From a virus: DNA of 39,053 nt. Under the pieces are notes generated by a model that saw only the letters and a program-made list of their open reading frames with translations, had not been told where the DNA came from and did no database searches. Positions within the stretch are counted from its first letter, which is position 1, and each line of letters begins with the position of its first letter. Position numbers and translations under genes: made by a program. Positions 1 to 9,272 of this stretch are shown here, in pieces. The stretch spans positions 1 through 39,053 of IMG/VR virus record IMGVR_UViG_3300020182_000079; one strand, 5' to 3'.

Positions 1-2
1 GA

Positions 3-3000
3 ATGGAAAAGGTTTTGAATGTTTTTAAGGGATTGGCTGAAGGAGCAAATGAAATGCTCGGCGGTGGAGAATCCACTGGTAGCGATTTCGCTCAAGGTTT
101 TTTAAAGGGCTTGGGTAATATCATAACCGGTCCAGGCTTGGTTGTTATTTCTGCCGTATTTATAAAGTTATTTGCTAAAGCTTTGGTTTATGCGAATCAA
201 AGTTTAAGGTCTTTGATTGGGGTGACAAGTGAAGCTCACAAGCAAAAGGCAATACAAACTTCTCTTGTTACTTTGTTTGGGCAAAACGCAGCAATCAGCA
301 AGGAAATGTTGCGAACCGATATTTCCAGAACAGAAAAAGAAAGAATAATTCTTGGGCTTTTAAAGGCGCAAGTTATAGAAGCTAATATGTTAAATTCTGT
401 ATCAAAAAGCGTTGCCGGCGGTTTGTATACAAGAGGGTATAATGCAAACCTCACTCCTCGAAAAAGAGGCGCAGAGGGATACATTCCAAACTTTGCAGAT
501 CCAGAACGCGCACAAGCTGCGCGAGGAGGATATGCGGCCGGAACAATCCGTTCAATGAATATGCCTGGCGAAGGCTCGGTTATATACAACAGCGCAGAAA
601 AAGTAAAGAATTTCAAAGGCATGAGCCAACCTGCAATTATGCCTCCTCATTCAAGCAAAGCTGGAAAAAACTATCAACAAGCATTTGGGGATGTTCATGG
701 GTTTGATCCGTATGCGGCGGGAGGATATATACCGAATTTTGCGCAAACATATAATGCAGATAGTAAAATGGTATTATTTTCTGGATCTGCTCGAGATGGC
801 GGTGGATATACTGGTTCAGATAGAAAGAAAAATATAATTTATATAAACCCCAGTGCAAAAAGCGGAGATAAAAAATTTAGCGCTACAAAAAAAACCGGGA
901 TGAAGGCTGTGAATGTTCCATATTTTACTATTGGTAAAGATGATAAAGAGCGAGAAGCTAATGATCCTAAAATTAAAAATAAAATACAGGGAGACCTAAT
1001 TAAGCAAGCGCAAAAAACTTCGAATCAACTTGTTAATTCGCTGTTTAAGATGCCTAGTATTCCCAGCGTAATAACATCTTCAGATGTAGCAGTTGCTTCT
1101 GGTAAAATTTTTGAAAAAATTATCATGTCCGTTCAGAAAGGTGTTGCCAAGGAAGCTTACGGCGCAGAACCTCCAGGAAATGCATTGTTAGATATTCCTA
1201 GGCCTGGTAGAGACGCATTGTGGGATTTATTTGGGGCTGGACCGCTTGGAAGTCTTGGGGCCGAGGCTAAAATAGCATTAGGAAGTGGTGGTGACGCAGC
1301 TCATCTTAAATCTGCCGCAGAAAAATTTTATAAAATTGATAGCTTGGGCAAACCTGAAGATATGGCTCTTAAAAGAGCAAAGGCTTTTGCTCCTGCAGGT
1401 AAGTTAAATTTATCGCTGACCAGTGATTTAGCAGGAAGTACAAAAGTGCAAAATGAGTTGGGCGCACCAACTGTAAGAAAAGCTTATTCCAAATTCGGCA
1501 AGCTATCAGATGCTGGGAAATTTGATTTATTGTCTAGATATAAATCTTACGGACACATTCCCAACTTCGCCGATCCATTATCTGATGCGATAGGTCGCGA
1601 AAAAGCTGCTGGCGTTCCAGTTTCTCAAATTCGTGTTGGCTCTCACCCAGCCCTTATGGGTAAAAGTAATCCAATTGGTTTAGGCGTAACTAATACGCAC
1701 GACGAACCAAATGGTCTGCGCGATGTAATTGGTGCTGCTAATGGATTTGTGCCGAATTATTTTAATCCAATAGAGAAAGCAAAAACTGCTATCGGCGAAA
1801 GTGGTTTTGGAAAAAACTGGAAAAAGGCTACGACAGAACGCACTAAGGCAATAAAAATAGAGACCGATAGAATCAAATCAAGAACAAAAGCGATTGAGGC
1901 ACACAGGCAAGAGCTAACCACGCTCACTCAAGGAACTAGAGAGCACGCTGATGTTGAGAGAAAAATAAGAACTACCACCCAAAATTTAGATAAAGCTACG
2001 CAAAAAAAGACTGCCCTCCTAAACTCTCCTGCACCTGGCGTCGGGGGTAAGATGGGTAGATTTAGTCAAGGTCTCGGGGGCGCTTTCTCTGGCAATAAAG
2101 GCATGATGATGATGATGGGCGCGCCGATGGCCGCAGGATTCTTGCAGAGTGATGGGCCAGGAGGAGCTGCGTATAACGCCGGAGGGGCATTAACTGGAGC
2201 AGCTTCCGGAGCTATAATGGCAAGTATGGCCGCCCCAATGTTTGGGCCCGGAGCTCCATTGGTGATTGCTATGGGGGGTTTACTTGGAGGGCTTAAAGGC
2301 TATTCCGATGCGCAAGAAGAAAATACAAAAGCATTAAAAGAAGCCGAGAGAGAAAGAAAGCGGCTCGTTATATCTTCTTTTGCAGGTGCAGACCCTAAGT
2401 TCATGCAAAAATTTTCCAAGAACATATTTAAAGACCTGAGCCCAGAAGGTAAATCAGTCATGAAAATGGCAGCGCCTAAGTTTACAGCTACTAAACCTGC
2501 CGAGGTTAGTGCAAAAGACATATTCACAAGAGGCGCGAATAACCCAATAGCTAAGATGGGTATACCTTTCTTTAGTCCAATGTTTTCTCCAAACGAAGAG
2601 GAAAGATCGCAAGCTACGAAATATAGGGAACAGATGGGTCAACAATCAAAATTCCAAAAAGTTCAAGAATTTCAGACTAGCTCTATGAAAAAAGCTTTAA
2701 GATCTATGGGTGATCAAGAATTTTTGTTGCCAAATTATGAAAAAGATAAGAGCGGTAAGATACAAACAAAAGGGGGCCCTGAGTTAAAGAAGGCTTCTGA
2801 GTATCTCGACAATTTAGAAAAAATAGGGTTTTTTGAGGCAAAAAAAGTTGGCGACTCCGAAAGGATTGAAGGGCTTCGATCAAGGCTGTACGAAATCTAC
2901 CAAGCCGATCTGGTTAAGGAGAAAGATCGATCCGAAGGTATTATTGTTCAACTCGATTTTCAAAAAGCTCAAATGGTCGCCCAACAAGCCGCAGCCGTGA

Positions 3001-5279
3001 AGCAGTTAGAGATTAAAGACCGCTACTCAGAAATTTCTGAAAATTTAAAATTTGAAGTTATGTTAATGGGGGGTTTGATGACAGATAAGCAAAAAGCTGA
3101 AAACAAATACCTTCAAGCAATAAACAAATCCGCAGAAGCTTATGAAAAATCCGCAGCTTCTGCAGATGCTCAATTGAGGACGGGGTTGCTAAATCAAATA
3201 AAAGGCGACCAGGGCGTTCAAGGTTTGGTAAAAACATCATTAGGTCTCAAAGAAGGCAGTAGCTTTCAGGATATTAGTGAACAAGTCGGCTCTCTCTCTG
3301 GAAAAGGTTTAGAGAATAAACTTAGAGAAATAGCGGATGAAGAAACTACAGAGCAGCCTATGCGTCAAGCCATACTTGAGTTACTCAGCTTTGAAGTCGA
3401 AAAAAGACAAAATATTTTAGATATCGCGGAAAAAACTAAAACGAACTCCACAGGTCAAGCAACTAGAGAGCGAGAGATTAATAATATACTCGCAGGTCGA
3501 TCTCAAATTATAAAAGATTTAGAAAGGAAAAATCGCATGTCTTCAGAGGCCCTTCAGTCTTCCCAGAAAATCCGAGGATTTACCGAACAAGTTGCCGCAG
3601 CAAAAAGGTTAAACGCTGTAGGTCCAGGATACCAGACCAACAGAGAAAGAGAGAATTTCGTAATTAACGAGAAAAGATTTGGCTTAGAATCTCAAATCAC
3701 AACCCTTAAAGAAAATCAGAAAAAATCTATAGGGGAGCAAGAGTTGGCTAAAACAAAAGTGGAAGATGTTGATCTTAAAAGGTTGAATCAATTAACTAGA
3801 ATTAAGGACGAAGGTTTTATCTCTAAGGAAGAATTTCGAGAGCTAGAAACCCTAGTCGCGGCAACCAAAGAAAGAGCTAAAAAACTAGAAGAAATCGAAC
3901 AAAAAATAAAAAACATAAACTCCGAAACGGACAGTGAAATAAATAAAGCAAAAACACTTTTAGAAAAAGAAAAAGAAAGATTAGAGATAAAAAGAAAACA
4001 CGAAACTGGACCTGGAGCATTTGGTAGGGGATTTAGGGACACCGCGAAAGAAATGGGGGACACTGTTGAAACCTTTAATCATAAGCTTGGTAATACTGTA
4101 GCTGTTAATTTTCGAGACGGAATAGCTGAAGCTATGAAAGTCGGACTAAATGGCGCTGATGATTTGGGTGATGCTTTGATGAATATTGCTGGCAATTTTT
4201 TAAGCGCTATTCAAGATGCATTTTTACAAAACGCCGCAAACGCAATAGTGTCAAAAATTCCGATGCCGAGTGGAAATTACACAGGTGGAGCTATACGTAA
4301 TTACAGTCGAGGAGGAGGAGTTCCTGCGATGGTTTCTGATGGCGAATACGTAATGAACAGCAAGGCTGTTAATAAGTATGGCGGATCTTTTATGCACGGA
4401 TTAAACGCAGGAGGAAATATTCCTGGGTTTAGTGAAGGAGGGGCCGCTCCAGGATCTGCACTTGCGGCAAATTTTGGCGGAGGAAGAGGCGTTGCATCTG
4501 GAAGGTCTTACCAATCGAAAGCGATGAGTGGATTCTTTTATTCTCAATCAGGAAACGTTGGCATTGGTGAAGATAAGGATTTATTACTCGGCGAACTTGC
4601 CGCAGAAGAAGAAGCGAGACGAGCTGCGGCCGCAAAGAAAGCAAAAAAGAAAGCTCTTTGGAGGCAATTGATAGGCACTGTCTTGAGCGCCGGCATAAGC
4701 TACGGGGTGAGCGGTGGTTTTAGTGGGGGCGGAGCGAGAATGGGCATGGGGAACGAGACTTTAAATAGAATGCCCGAGTCAGCTTTTAATTTCGATGGGA
4801 ACCCAGTGCTCGATGGAATGGCTACCCAACTCGGGAACCCTTATGGAAGGTATAATGGCGGCCCAATCCGCAAATACGCAAGTGGCGGTCACATAGCTGG
4901 AAAATCTGGCATCGACCAAATCCCAGCAATGCTCAGCGAGGGAGAATATGTGATTCGGTCGAGTAGCGCTCGTCAAATCGGAAAGCCAATGCTCGATCGA
5001 ATAAACGCAGGAAAATTTAATGACGGCGGTTCAGTTTCTCCTATAAACTCATCATCTGAATCAGCAACTTCCGGGGGAAGCACTAATAATATAAATATAT
5101 CCATCAACATGGGGGGCGAGAAGTTTAAAGGGGGATCTAACTCTGAAGACTCGAATCAAAACTCTGCCGATAAATCAAGCGAACATCAGAAATCTTTAAA
5201 ATTGGGAGAGAAGGTTAAGCAGCAGGTTATCTCCGTCATTGTTGAAGAGAAGCGCCCTGGTGGCCTTTTGGCTGGTTAG
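3..5279 (+). CDS. Phage tail tape measure protein (C-terminal part; 5' end cut by window)
   Basis: Sets tail length and lines the tail tube; counterpart of lambda gpH. The ATG at 3 is probably internal, because residues 30-75 already look like mid-protein tape-measure sequence (hydrophobic GPGLVVISAVFIKLF), so the gene likely starts left of the window. Order: residues 1-150 helical; 159-589 a region punctuated by GYIPNFA-type motifs (159, 241, 517, degenerate 581); 600-680 charged coiled coil; 700-770 Gly/Ala/Met-rich hydrophobic segment, typical of the membrane-inserting part of tape measures; 770-1400 long charged helices; 1430-1475 and 1625-1675 two copies of a Gly-rich module with VPAMVSDGEYVM and IPAMLSEGEYVIR. 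These paired GEYV modules are common at tape-measure C-termini. It is followed 2 nt later by minor tail genes. Residues 360-440 have a possible nuclease-like pattern (see findings). Confidence 0.9.
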   Translation: MEKVLNVFKGLAEGANEMLGGGESTGSDFAQGFLKGLGNIITGPGLVVISAVFIKLFAKALVYANQSLRSLIGVTSEAHKQKAIQTSLVTLFGQNAAISKEMLRTDISRTEKERIILGLLKAQVIEANMLNSVSKSVAGGLYTRGYNANLTPRKRGAEGYIPNFADPERAQAARGGYAAGTIRSMNMPGEGSVIYNSAEKVKNFKGMSQPAIMPPHSSKAGKNYQQAFGDVHGFDPYAAGGYIPNFAQTYNADSKMVLFSGSARDGGGYTGSDRKKNIIYINPSAKSGDKKFSATKKTGMKAVNVPYFTIGKDDKEREANDPKIKNKIQGDLIKQAQKTSNQLVNSLFKMPSIPSVITSSDVAVASGKIFEKIIMSVQKGVAKEAYGAEPPGNALLDIPRPGRDALWDLFGAGPLGSLGAEAKIALGSGGDAAHLKSAAEKFYKIDSLGKPEDMALKRAKAFAPAGKLNLSLTSDLAGSTKVQNELGAPTVRKAYSKFGKLSDAGKFDLLSRYKSYGHIPNFADPLSDAIGREKAAGVPVSQIRVGSHPALMGKSNPIGLGVTNTHDEPNGLRDVIGAANGFVPNYFNPIEKAKTAIGESGFGKNWKKATTERTKAIKIETDRIKSRTKAIEAHRQELTTLTQGTREHADVERKIRTTTQNLDKATQKKTALLNSPAPGVGGKMGRFSQGLGGAFSGNKGMMMMMGAPMAAGFLQSDGPGGAAYNAGGALTGAASGAIMASMAAPMFGPGAPLVIAMGGLLGGLKGYSDAQEENTKALKEAERERKRLVISSFAGADPKFMQKFSKNIFKDLSPEGKSVMKMAAPKFTATKPAEVSAKDIFTRGANNPIAKMGIPFFSPMFSPNEEERSQATKYREQMGQQSKFQKVQEFQTSSMKKALRSMGDQEFLLPNYEKDKSGKIQTKGGPELKKASEYLDNLEKIGFFEAKKVGDSERIEGLRSRLYEIYQADLVKEKDRSEGIIVQLDFQKAQMVAQQAAAVKQLEIKDRYSEISENLKFEVMLMGGLMTDKQKAENKYLQAINKSAEAYEKSAASADAQLRTGLLNQIKGDQGVQGLVKTSLGLKEGSSFQDISEQVGSLSGKGLENKLREIADEETTEQPMRQAILELLSFEVEKRQNILDIAEKTKTNSTGQATREREINNILAGRSQIIKDLERKNRMSSEALQSSQKIRGFTEQVAAAKRLNAVGPGYQTNRERENFVINEKRFGLESQITTLKENQKKSIGEQELAKTKVEDVDLKRLNQLTRIKDEGFISKEEFRELETLVAATKERAKKLEEIEQKIKNINSETDSEINKAKTLLEKEKERLEIKRKHETGPGAFGRGFRDTAKEMGDTVETFNHKLGNTVAVNFRDGIAEAMKVGLNGADDLGDALMNIAGNFLSAIQDAFLQNAANAIVSKIPMPSGNYTGGAIRNYSRGGGVPAMVSDGEYVMNSKAVNKYGGSFMHGLNAGGNIPGFSEGGAAPGSALAANFGGGRGVASGRSYQSKAMSGFFYSQSGNVGIGEDKDLLLGELAAEEEARRAAAAKKAKKKALWRQLIGTVLSAGISYGVSGGFSGGGARMGMGNETLNRMPESAFNFDGNPVLDGMATQLGNPYGRYNGGPIRKYASGGHIAGKSGIDQIPAMLSEGEYVIRSSSARQIGKPMLDRINAGKFNDGGSVSPINSSSESATSGGSTNNINISINMGGEKFKGGSNSEDSNQNSADKSSEHQKSLKLGEKVKQQVISVIVEEKRPGGLLAG
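477..1769 (+). repeat. GYIPNFA-type repeat motifs bounding cassettes in the tape measure
   Basis: Four short protein motifs occur in the tape-measure frame: GYIPNFADP (477-503), GYIPNFAQ (723-746), GHIPNFADP (1551-1577) and degenerate GFVPNYFNP (1743-1769). The stretch between the third and fourth has its own recognisable pattern (AAGVPVSQIRVGS... GLGVTNT..EP.GL). The motifs flank segments of very different length, which suggests modular cassettes. Seen directly in the sequence; function unknown. Confidence 0.7.
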
Positions 5280-5281
5280 TT

Positions 5282-6163
5282 ATGAGCTTTTCGAATTACG
5301 AGCAGAGTGTAATTATAAATGGTTATGCGCTATCTGGAGTACAGCAAGTAGCTGGCAATTATGGAATAAGCGAAAAACCTATTAAGGTGGCTGGTGTTGG
5401 TTTTATTGATGCATTAATAAATTCTCCCTTAGAGGGTAGTTTTTCTTTATCTAGGTCTATGGTTAGCAGTGACCCTCTGCTGGAATTAAATTCTCAAGGC
5501 AAGTATAAATACGACGAAGAGGAATTTGAGGGGGCTATACTCTACGAAAACCAAACAAAAGGCTTTGGCTTTACTCAAGGAAGGGTAACTAAATACTCTG
5601 TTGTTTGCTCTATTGGCGGTATACCAGAAATAGAAACGGAGTTTACTGTTTATGGAAATCTAGGTAGCGGGGTGTCTGTACAGGCTCCAACTAAAACTCA
5701 CCCCCCCATAAAGTATCCAGATCAGTCGAGTATGAGGGTTATTGTTAGTGATTTTTCGATAGACGCTATCACGGACTTTTCTTACAGCAGAAGCTTGAAC
5801 CTTCAATCTTTATATGCAATACCTAAAGGAACCTCTGAAGATTGGAATAATGGAACGCTATCTAGCCCCAACTTAAGTCCGGTACAAATAGACACTCAGT
5901 ACCCTATACAGACTGATATTAATTTTACGATGATAGCTGACGAATATGAAATTAGAGAAATTAAGGATAGAATTCAGTCGGCTCCAAAAAGTAGTGTAAT
6001 TATCGAAATTAGGGACGCTTTGAATCCCGATGATATAATAAATTCTTTTACAGGTCAAAGTATGAGGCTTATAAGTGAAAATATAACTTCCTCTACGGAG
6101 CAGGAAATGAGTATATCTTTGACGTATAAAGGGTATGAAACTCTACATAATCCAGTGTCATGA
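5282..6163 (+). CDS. Putative minor tail protein (tail tube-like / distal tail)
   Basis: A 293-aa beta-rich protein without signal peptide or membrane segment. Residues 10-60 have the pattern NGYALSGVQ..., KVAGVGFIDA, SPLEGSFSLSR, which reads like a tube or distal-tail beta-barrel repeat. It lies 2 nt after the tape measure and overlaps the next gene by the ATGA at 6160-6163, so the two are translationally coupled. Position between H-like and M-like genes supports a role at the tail tube/tip junction. It resembles its downstream neighbour in size and general beta pattern; the two may be diverged paralogues. Exact family not recognised. Confidence 0.6.
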   Translation: MSFSNYEQSVIINGYALSGVQQVAGNYGISEKPIKVAGVGFIDALINSPLEGSFSLSRSMVSSDPLLELNSQGKYKYDEEEFEGAILYENQTKGFGFTQGRVTKYSVVCSIGGIPEIETEFTVYGNLGSGVSVQAPTKTHPPIKYPDQSSMRVIVSDFSIDAITDFSYSRSLNLQSLYAIPKGTSEDWNNGTLSSPNLSPVQIDTQYPIQTDINFTMIADEYEIREIKDRIQSAPKSSVIIEIRDALNPDDIINSFTGQSMRLISENITSSTEQEMSISLTYKGYETLHNPVS

Positions 6164-7065
6164 GTAAGCCGTTTTTAAGGTTTGAGGACGGAAAGATATC
6201 TCTCGGAGGTAAGGATTTAATGGTTAGGTCTGCAAGCTTATCAATTTCTCCGCAGCTTAATCCAGAAAGGGTTTATGGAGATTTTGACGTTTCTATAGTC
6301 GGAGCGAAAACGGAGTTTATAAATTTCTCACCAAGCTCAAACCTCAAGGGGGAGTTGCAAATAAAGTTCTTTATTTCTGCCAGTACTTTCGCTGAAGAGG
6401 GCTCTTTAAACACTATAGATAGACTGTTTGAAATTAAGGAAGGTATGAGCGAAAATCCTGTAAATAGAAATATTGTGGGTAGATATTCTTTTGATAATAT
6501 GTTTCTTAAATCTTTTAGTTTTTCCCTCTCTCCATTTAGCGTTATTGAGGCTTCAGCAACTTATGATATTTATGGCACAATTTACAAAATAGCTGGAACC
6601 AGGTTTCAAAAATTAGATATGGATTTTGCTCACTCTTTGAAATCTTTTGGATCTATGAAGGCGAGCGGTTCGTCTGCGCCTTCTCAATTTGAAATAGCAT
6701 CCTTAAAGTATAATATAACTGTAAAGAGAGAAATGCATAATTCAATTAGATCCTCAGAGCACTCTTCCGTAGGTACTCACTCTAGTGGGGTCGTTCCTGC
6801 TAGAGTTTCTGTGCGGGAGATCGAGTCAGAAATGAATATAGAGTGTAATGAAATGATCTCTCATTTGAATCCATATGGGGATCAGCAATTAATTTCATCT
6901 CCTGAGGGTATTGAGAATTCGACTATTGAGGCCTTTTTATATGACATCCATGGGGTTAAAATTGCAAGATTTAAGACCTCAGGGAAAATTCATCAACAGT
7001 CTTATTCTATTGAGGAGTCTAAACAAGCTTCGGGCTCCATAACTATTAGGGAGGTTGTCAAGTAA
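6160..7065 (+). CDS. Putative minor tail protein, second of pair
   Basis: A 301-aa beta-rich protein that starts on the ATGA overlapping the previous stop and ends on a TAATG shared with the next gene. Features include FEDGKISLGGKDLMVRSASLSISP near the N-terminus, FSFSLSPFSVIEASATYDIYG around residues 125-150, and a C-terminal half containing IKRE-type beta strands. No catalytic motif or transmembrane segment is visible. The tight coupling and shared size with the upstream gene suggest the two proteins assemble together near the distal end of the tube. I do not recognise a precise family. Confidence 0.55.
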   Translation: MSKPFLRFEDGKISLGGKDLMVRSASLSISPQLNPERVYGDFDVSIVGAKTEFINFSPSSNLKGELQIKFFISASTFAEEGSLNTIDRLFEIKEGMSENPVNRNIVGRYSFDNMFLKSFSFSLSPFSVIEASATYDIYGTIYKIAGTRFQKLDMDFAHSLKSFGSMKASGSSAPSQFEIASLKYNITVKREMHNSIRSSEHSSVGTHSSGVVPARVSVREIESEMNIECNEMISHLNPYGDQQLISSPEGIENSTIEAFLYDIHGVKIARFKTSGKIHQQSYSIEESKQASGSITIREVVK

Positions 7066-9266
7066 TGCCTGGGGTTAAAAGCGTTTTTGATTCTGAGCAG
7101 TTATCTCACGTATCTAGTTATAGCGGCGTTTTTCAATCAGGGCAGAGTTATCAGAAGTTTGATTTTGCTTATAATAAAGGGGATGGTCTTTTTTATTATG
7201 CTAAAGAAAACATGTCCTTCGGCGGGGGCGCAACAATAGAAGAAAGTAATCGAATATCTTTGGTTCCTGACGGCCCTTTATCTAGTGATGGGGAGACTTA
7301 TTATATACTTGACACCTTTAATGACCCTTCTTCTATCGGAGCCTCTTTTGAGGATGGGCAGATAGTTTCTTTAAATGGAGCAAGCGACATTAATAGCAAT
7401 GGCTTGTATAGGATAGTAGAGATACAGAAAAATTTAACATCTTTAAACAATGACCCAAGTTTAACTGGGGCGGCAATTAATGTTGTGGGTATCGAGGGAT
7501 CTAGGATAACAAGTTTAGAGATCGCTGGCCCCAATCCAATAACCCTGTCTGAAGTAAATATAGCGCCCGAAGAAAGTGACGCTTTGTGGACCGCTGATAA
7601 TTTTTTCTTTGATGCTGATTATGGATCTTCTGTAAAATTTTCGTGCTCTAATCATAAGTTTGAATATGGTAATGGCTATTACATAAATCAAGCTAAAAAT
7701 ATTAATCCCATTTCTTTCGAGGTGGATCTTTCTTTTAAGAATAGAAGCAATAGGGAGTCTAATGCAATAATTCATTTCTTGGAAAATCACCAAGGACAGA
7801 GGGAAAAAGATTATTCGTCTCCCAACTTAACTTATAGTCAAGGAATTGCTGGGTTTTCGTGGGACGGCAGTTCTACATTTCACCCATACGACTCTCTTGA
7901 TAATCAAACTAAGTCATTTTATTGTAATGAATTTAGTCATTCCTTGAACTTTGAGAATAATAATGATATAAATGTTAAGTTGAGGAATTTTACAACCTCC
8001 ATACTTAATAAGTCTGAGGGCTTGTTCACTAGTAAGGCTGACACTTATAGTTCTTTAGATAGTTACGAGGAGAACGATGTGGTTTTTAATTTAAGTAATC
8101 AAAGATATTATTATTGTAAAAAAGAAAATGTAAACGTTCCCCCTGTCCAGGAGAATCTTGATTGGTCCAGAGCTGACGGCCTGTTTACTGATATTAATTT
8201 AGATTACTGGTCTAGGGAGTTTTTTTGGAAGCCTTCAATTGGGTTATCTGTAAGTCAACAACCCAGAGTATTGAAGCTCGGTCTTGGCGGGGGGTACACT
8301 CAGGTATACAAGGACGGGATCAACGAAAGCTTGTTGAGCTTTGACGTCAAGTTCGATAATCGGAGTGACGATGAGGTTTATGCTATACTTCACTTTTTGG
8401 AGCAGCATTACGGGTGTATACCTTTTATGTTTTCCCCTCCGGCTCCATATGAAACTCCTCAAAACTTTGTTTGTCAAGAATGGACTCATACTTATAACTT
8501 CAAGAATAATCATAGTATAACCGCGCGTTTTGAGCAGTTTCCTTTTGATTTTTCTGCGCAACAGTACGACAACCAATCCGCTCCCCCTCCGCCTCAATCT
8601 GCAGAATTGTATTTTAGTAATCCATTTGTAATGTCCGAGGAGAATGTCGGAGCTACTGTTTTTGAGGAAGACAAACTTAAAAAAAGGTTAAATTTAAAAA
8701 ATATTGGAGACTCGGATTTATTGATTAATTCAATAAAACTTGTATCTCTTGGTGATAGAATCTTCTCTAAGCTTGGTGGTGCTGGGGTTGTGGTTGCTTC
8801 TGGTTTAGATAGAAGTAGTTATACTTACTCGCTTCCTGTGGATAAAAATTTACCTTTTGATCTTGATGGTAGGACTATAAAAATTTCAAAGCATTGCTCC
8901 GATGGTCCAGGAGGAGGGCAGTCTTTTGTTTTAATGAAGCGGGAGGGTGGCCAGCTTGTTCCTGATGGGTTTGGGTTGGGTAATTATTATTTTCAAAACA
9001 ATAAGGGGCAGATCAAAACCGCTTCGTCGAGGTATGTGGACTGCGATTATTTCGTGGTCGAACAGTTCATTACAAACAATAGTCAATCTACGATTCCCGG
9101 CAAGGGGGAAGCGTATATCGATATAGAATCGTCTCCAAATGCATCTCCACTTGGCGATGTAGGTTTGAATTTCGGCAAGTACGGAGAGCATTTCGCTCAA
9201 ATAGAAATCAATAATAACGGAGCATTTCCCGTTTCTTTGGGAACAATTAAAATCTTCGTGGAATAA
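7065..9266 (+). CDS. Minor tail protein with two lambda gpM-like domains
   Basis: A 733-aa tail-tip protein. Two segments share one pattern: residues about 215-315 (FEVDLSFKNRSNRES.AIIHFLE...FYCNEFSHSLNFENNNDINVKLRNF) and about 420-490 (FDVKFDNRSDDEV.AILHFLE...FVCQEWTHTYNFKNNHSITARFEQF). This pattern (NRS, FLE..G, hydrophobic, C..(W/F)xHxxNF) fits phage minor tail protein M, which lies between H and L in lambda, as here. Lambda M is about 109 aa, so this is a duplicated and expanded version. Segments near residues 1-50 and 325-370 have the Y..ND.V.....YY pattern of small carbohydrate-binding-like modules. The C-terminal 200 residues look like an ASH/Ig sandwich (LNLKNIGDSDLLINSI). The start follows a clear GGGAGG at 7049-7054. 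Confidence 0.75.
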   Translation: MPGVKSVFDSEQLSHVSSYSGVFQSGQSYQKFDFAYNKGDGLFYYAKENMSFGGGATIEESNRISLVPDGPLSSDGETYYILDTFNDPSSIGASFEDGQIVSLNGASDINSNGLYRIVEIQKNLTSLNNDPSLTGAAINVVGIEGSRITSLEIAGPNPITLSEVNIAPEESDALWTADNFFFDADYGSSVKFSCSNHKFEYGNGYYINQAKNINPISFEVDLSFKNRSNRESNAIIHFLENHQGQREKDYSSPNLTYSQGIAGFSWDGSSTFHPYDSLDNQTKSFYCNEFSHSLNFENNNDINVKLRNFTTSILNKSEGLFTSKADTYSSLDSYEENDVVFNLSNQRYYYCKKENVNVPPVQENLDWSRADGLFTDINLDYWSREFFWKPSIGLSVSQQPRVLKLGLGGGYTQVYKDGINESLLSFDVKFDNRSDDEVYAILHFLEQHYGCIPFMFSPPAPYETPQNFVCQEWTHTYNFKNNHSITARFEQFPFDFSAQQYDNQSAPPPPQSAELYFSNPFVMSEENVGATVFEEDKLKKRLNLKNIGDSDLLINSIKLVSLGDRIFSKLGGAGVVVASGLDRSSYTYSLPVDKNLPFDLDGRTIKISKHCSDGPGGGQSFVLMKREGGQLVPDGFGLGNYYFQNNKGQIKTASSRYVDCDYFVVEQFITNNSQSTIPGKGEAYIDIESSPNASPLGDVGLNFGKYGEHFAQIEINNNGAFPVSLGTIKIFVE

Positions 9267-9272
9267 AATAAC

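Noticed and set aside
236-622. Minus-strand open frame of 128 aa inside the tape measure
   Set aside because: Antisense to a strongly supported gene, no start signal, composition of a shadow frame.
2104-2119. ATG repeat run (Met-Met-Met-Met-Met) as a possible slippage site
   Set aside because: Short trinucleotide run would only add or remove a Met; no frame change.
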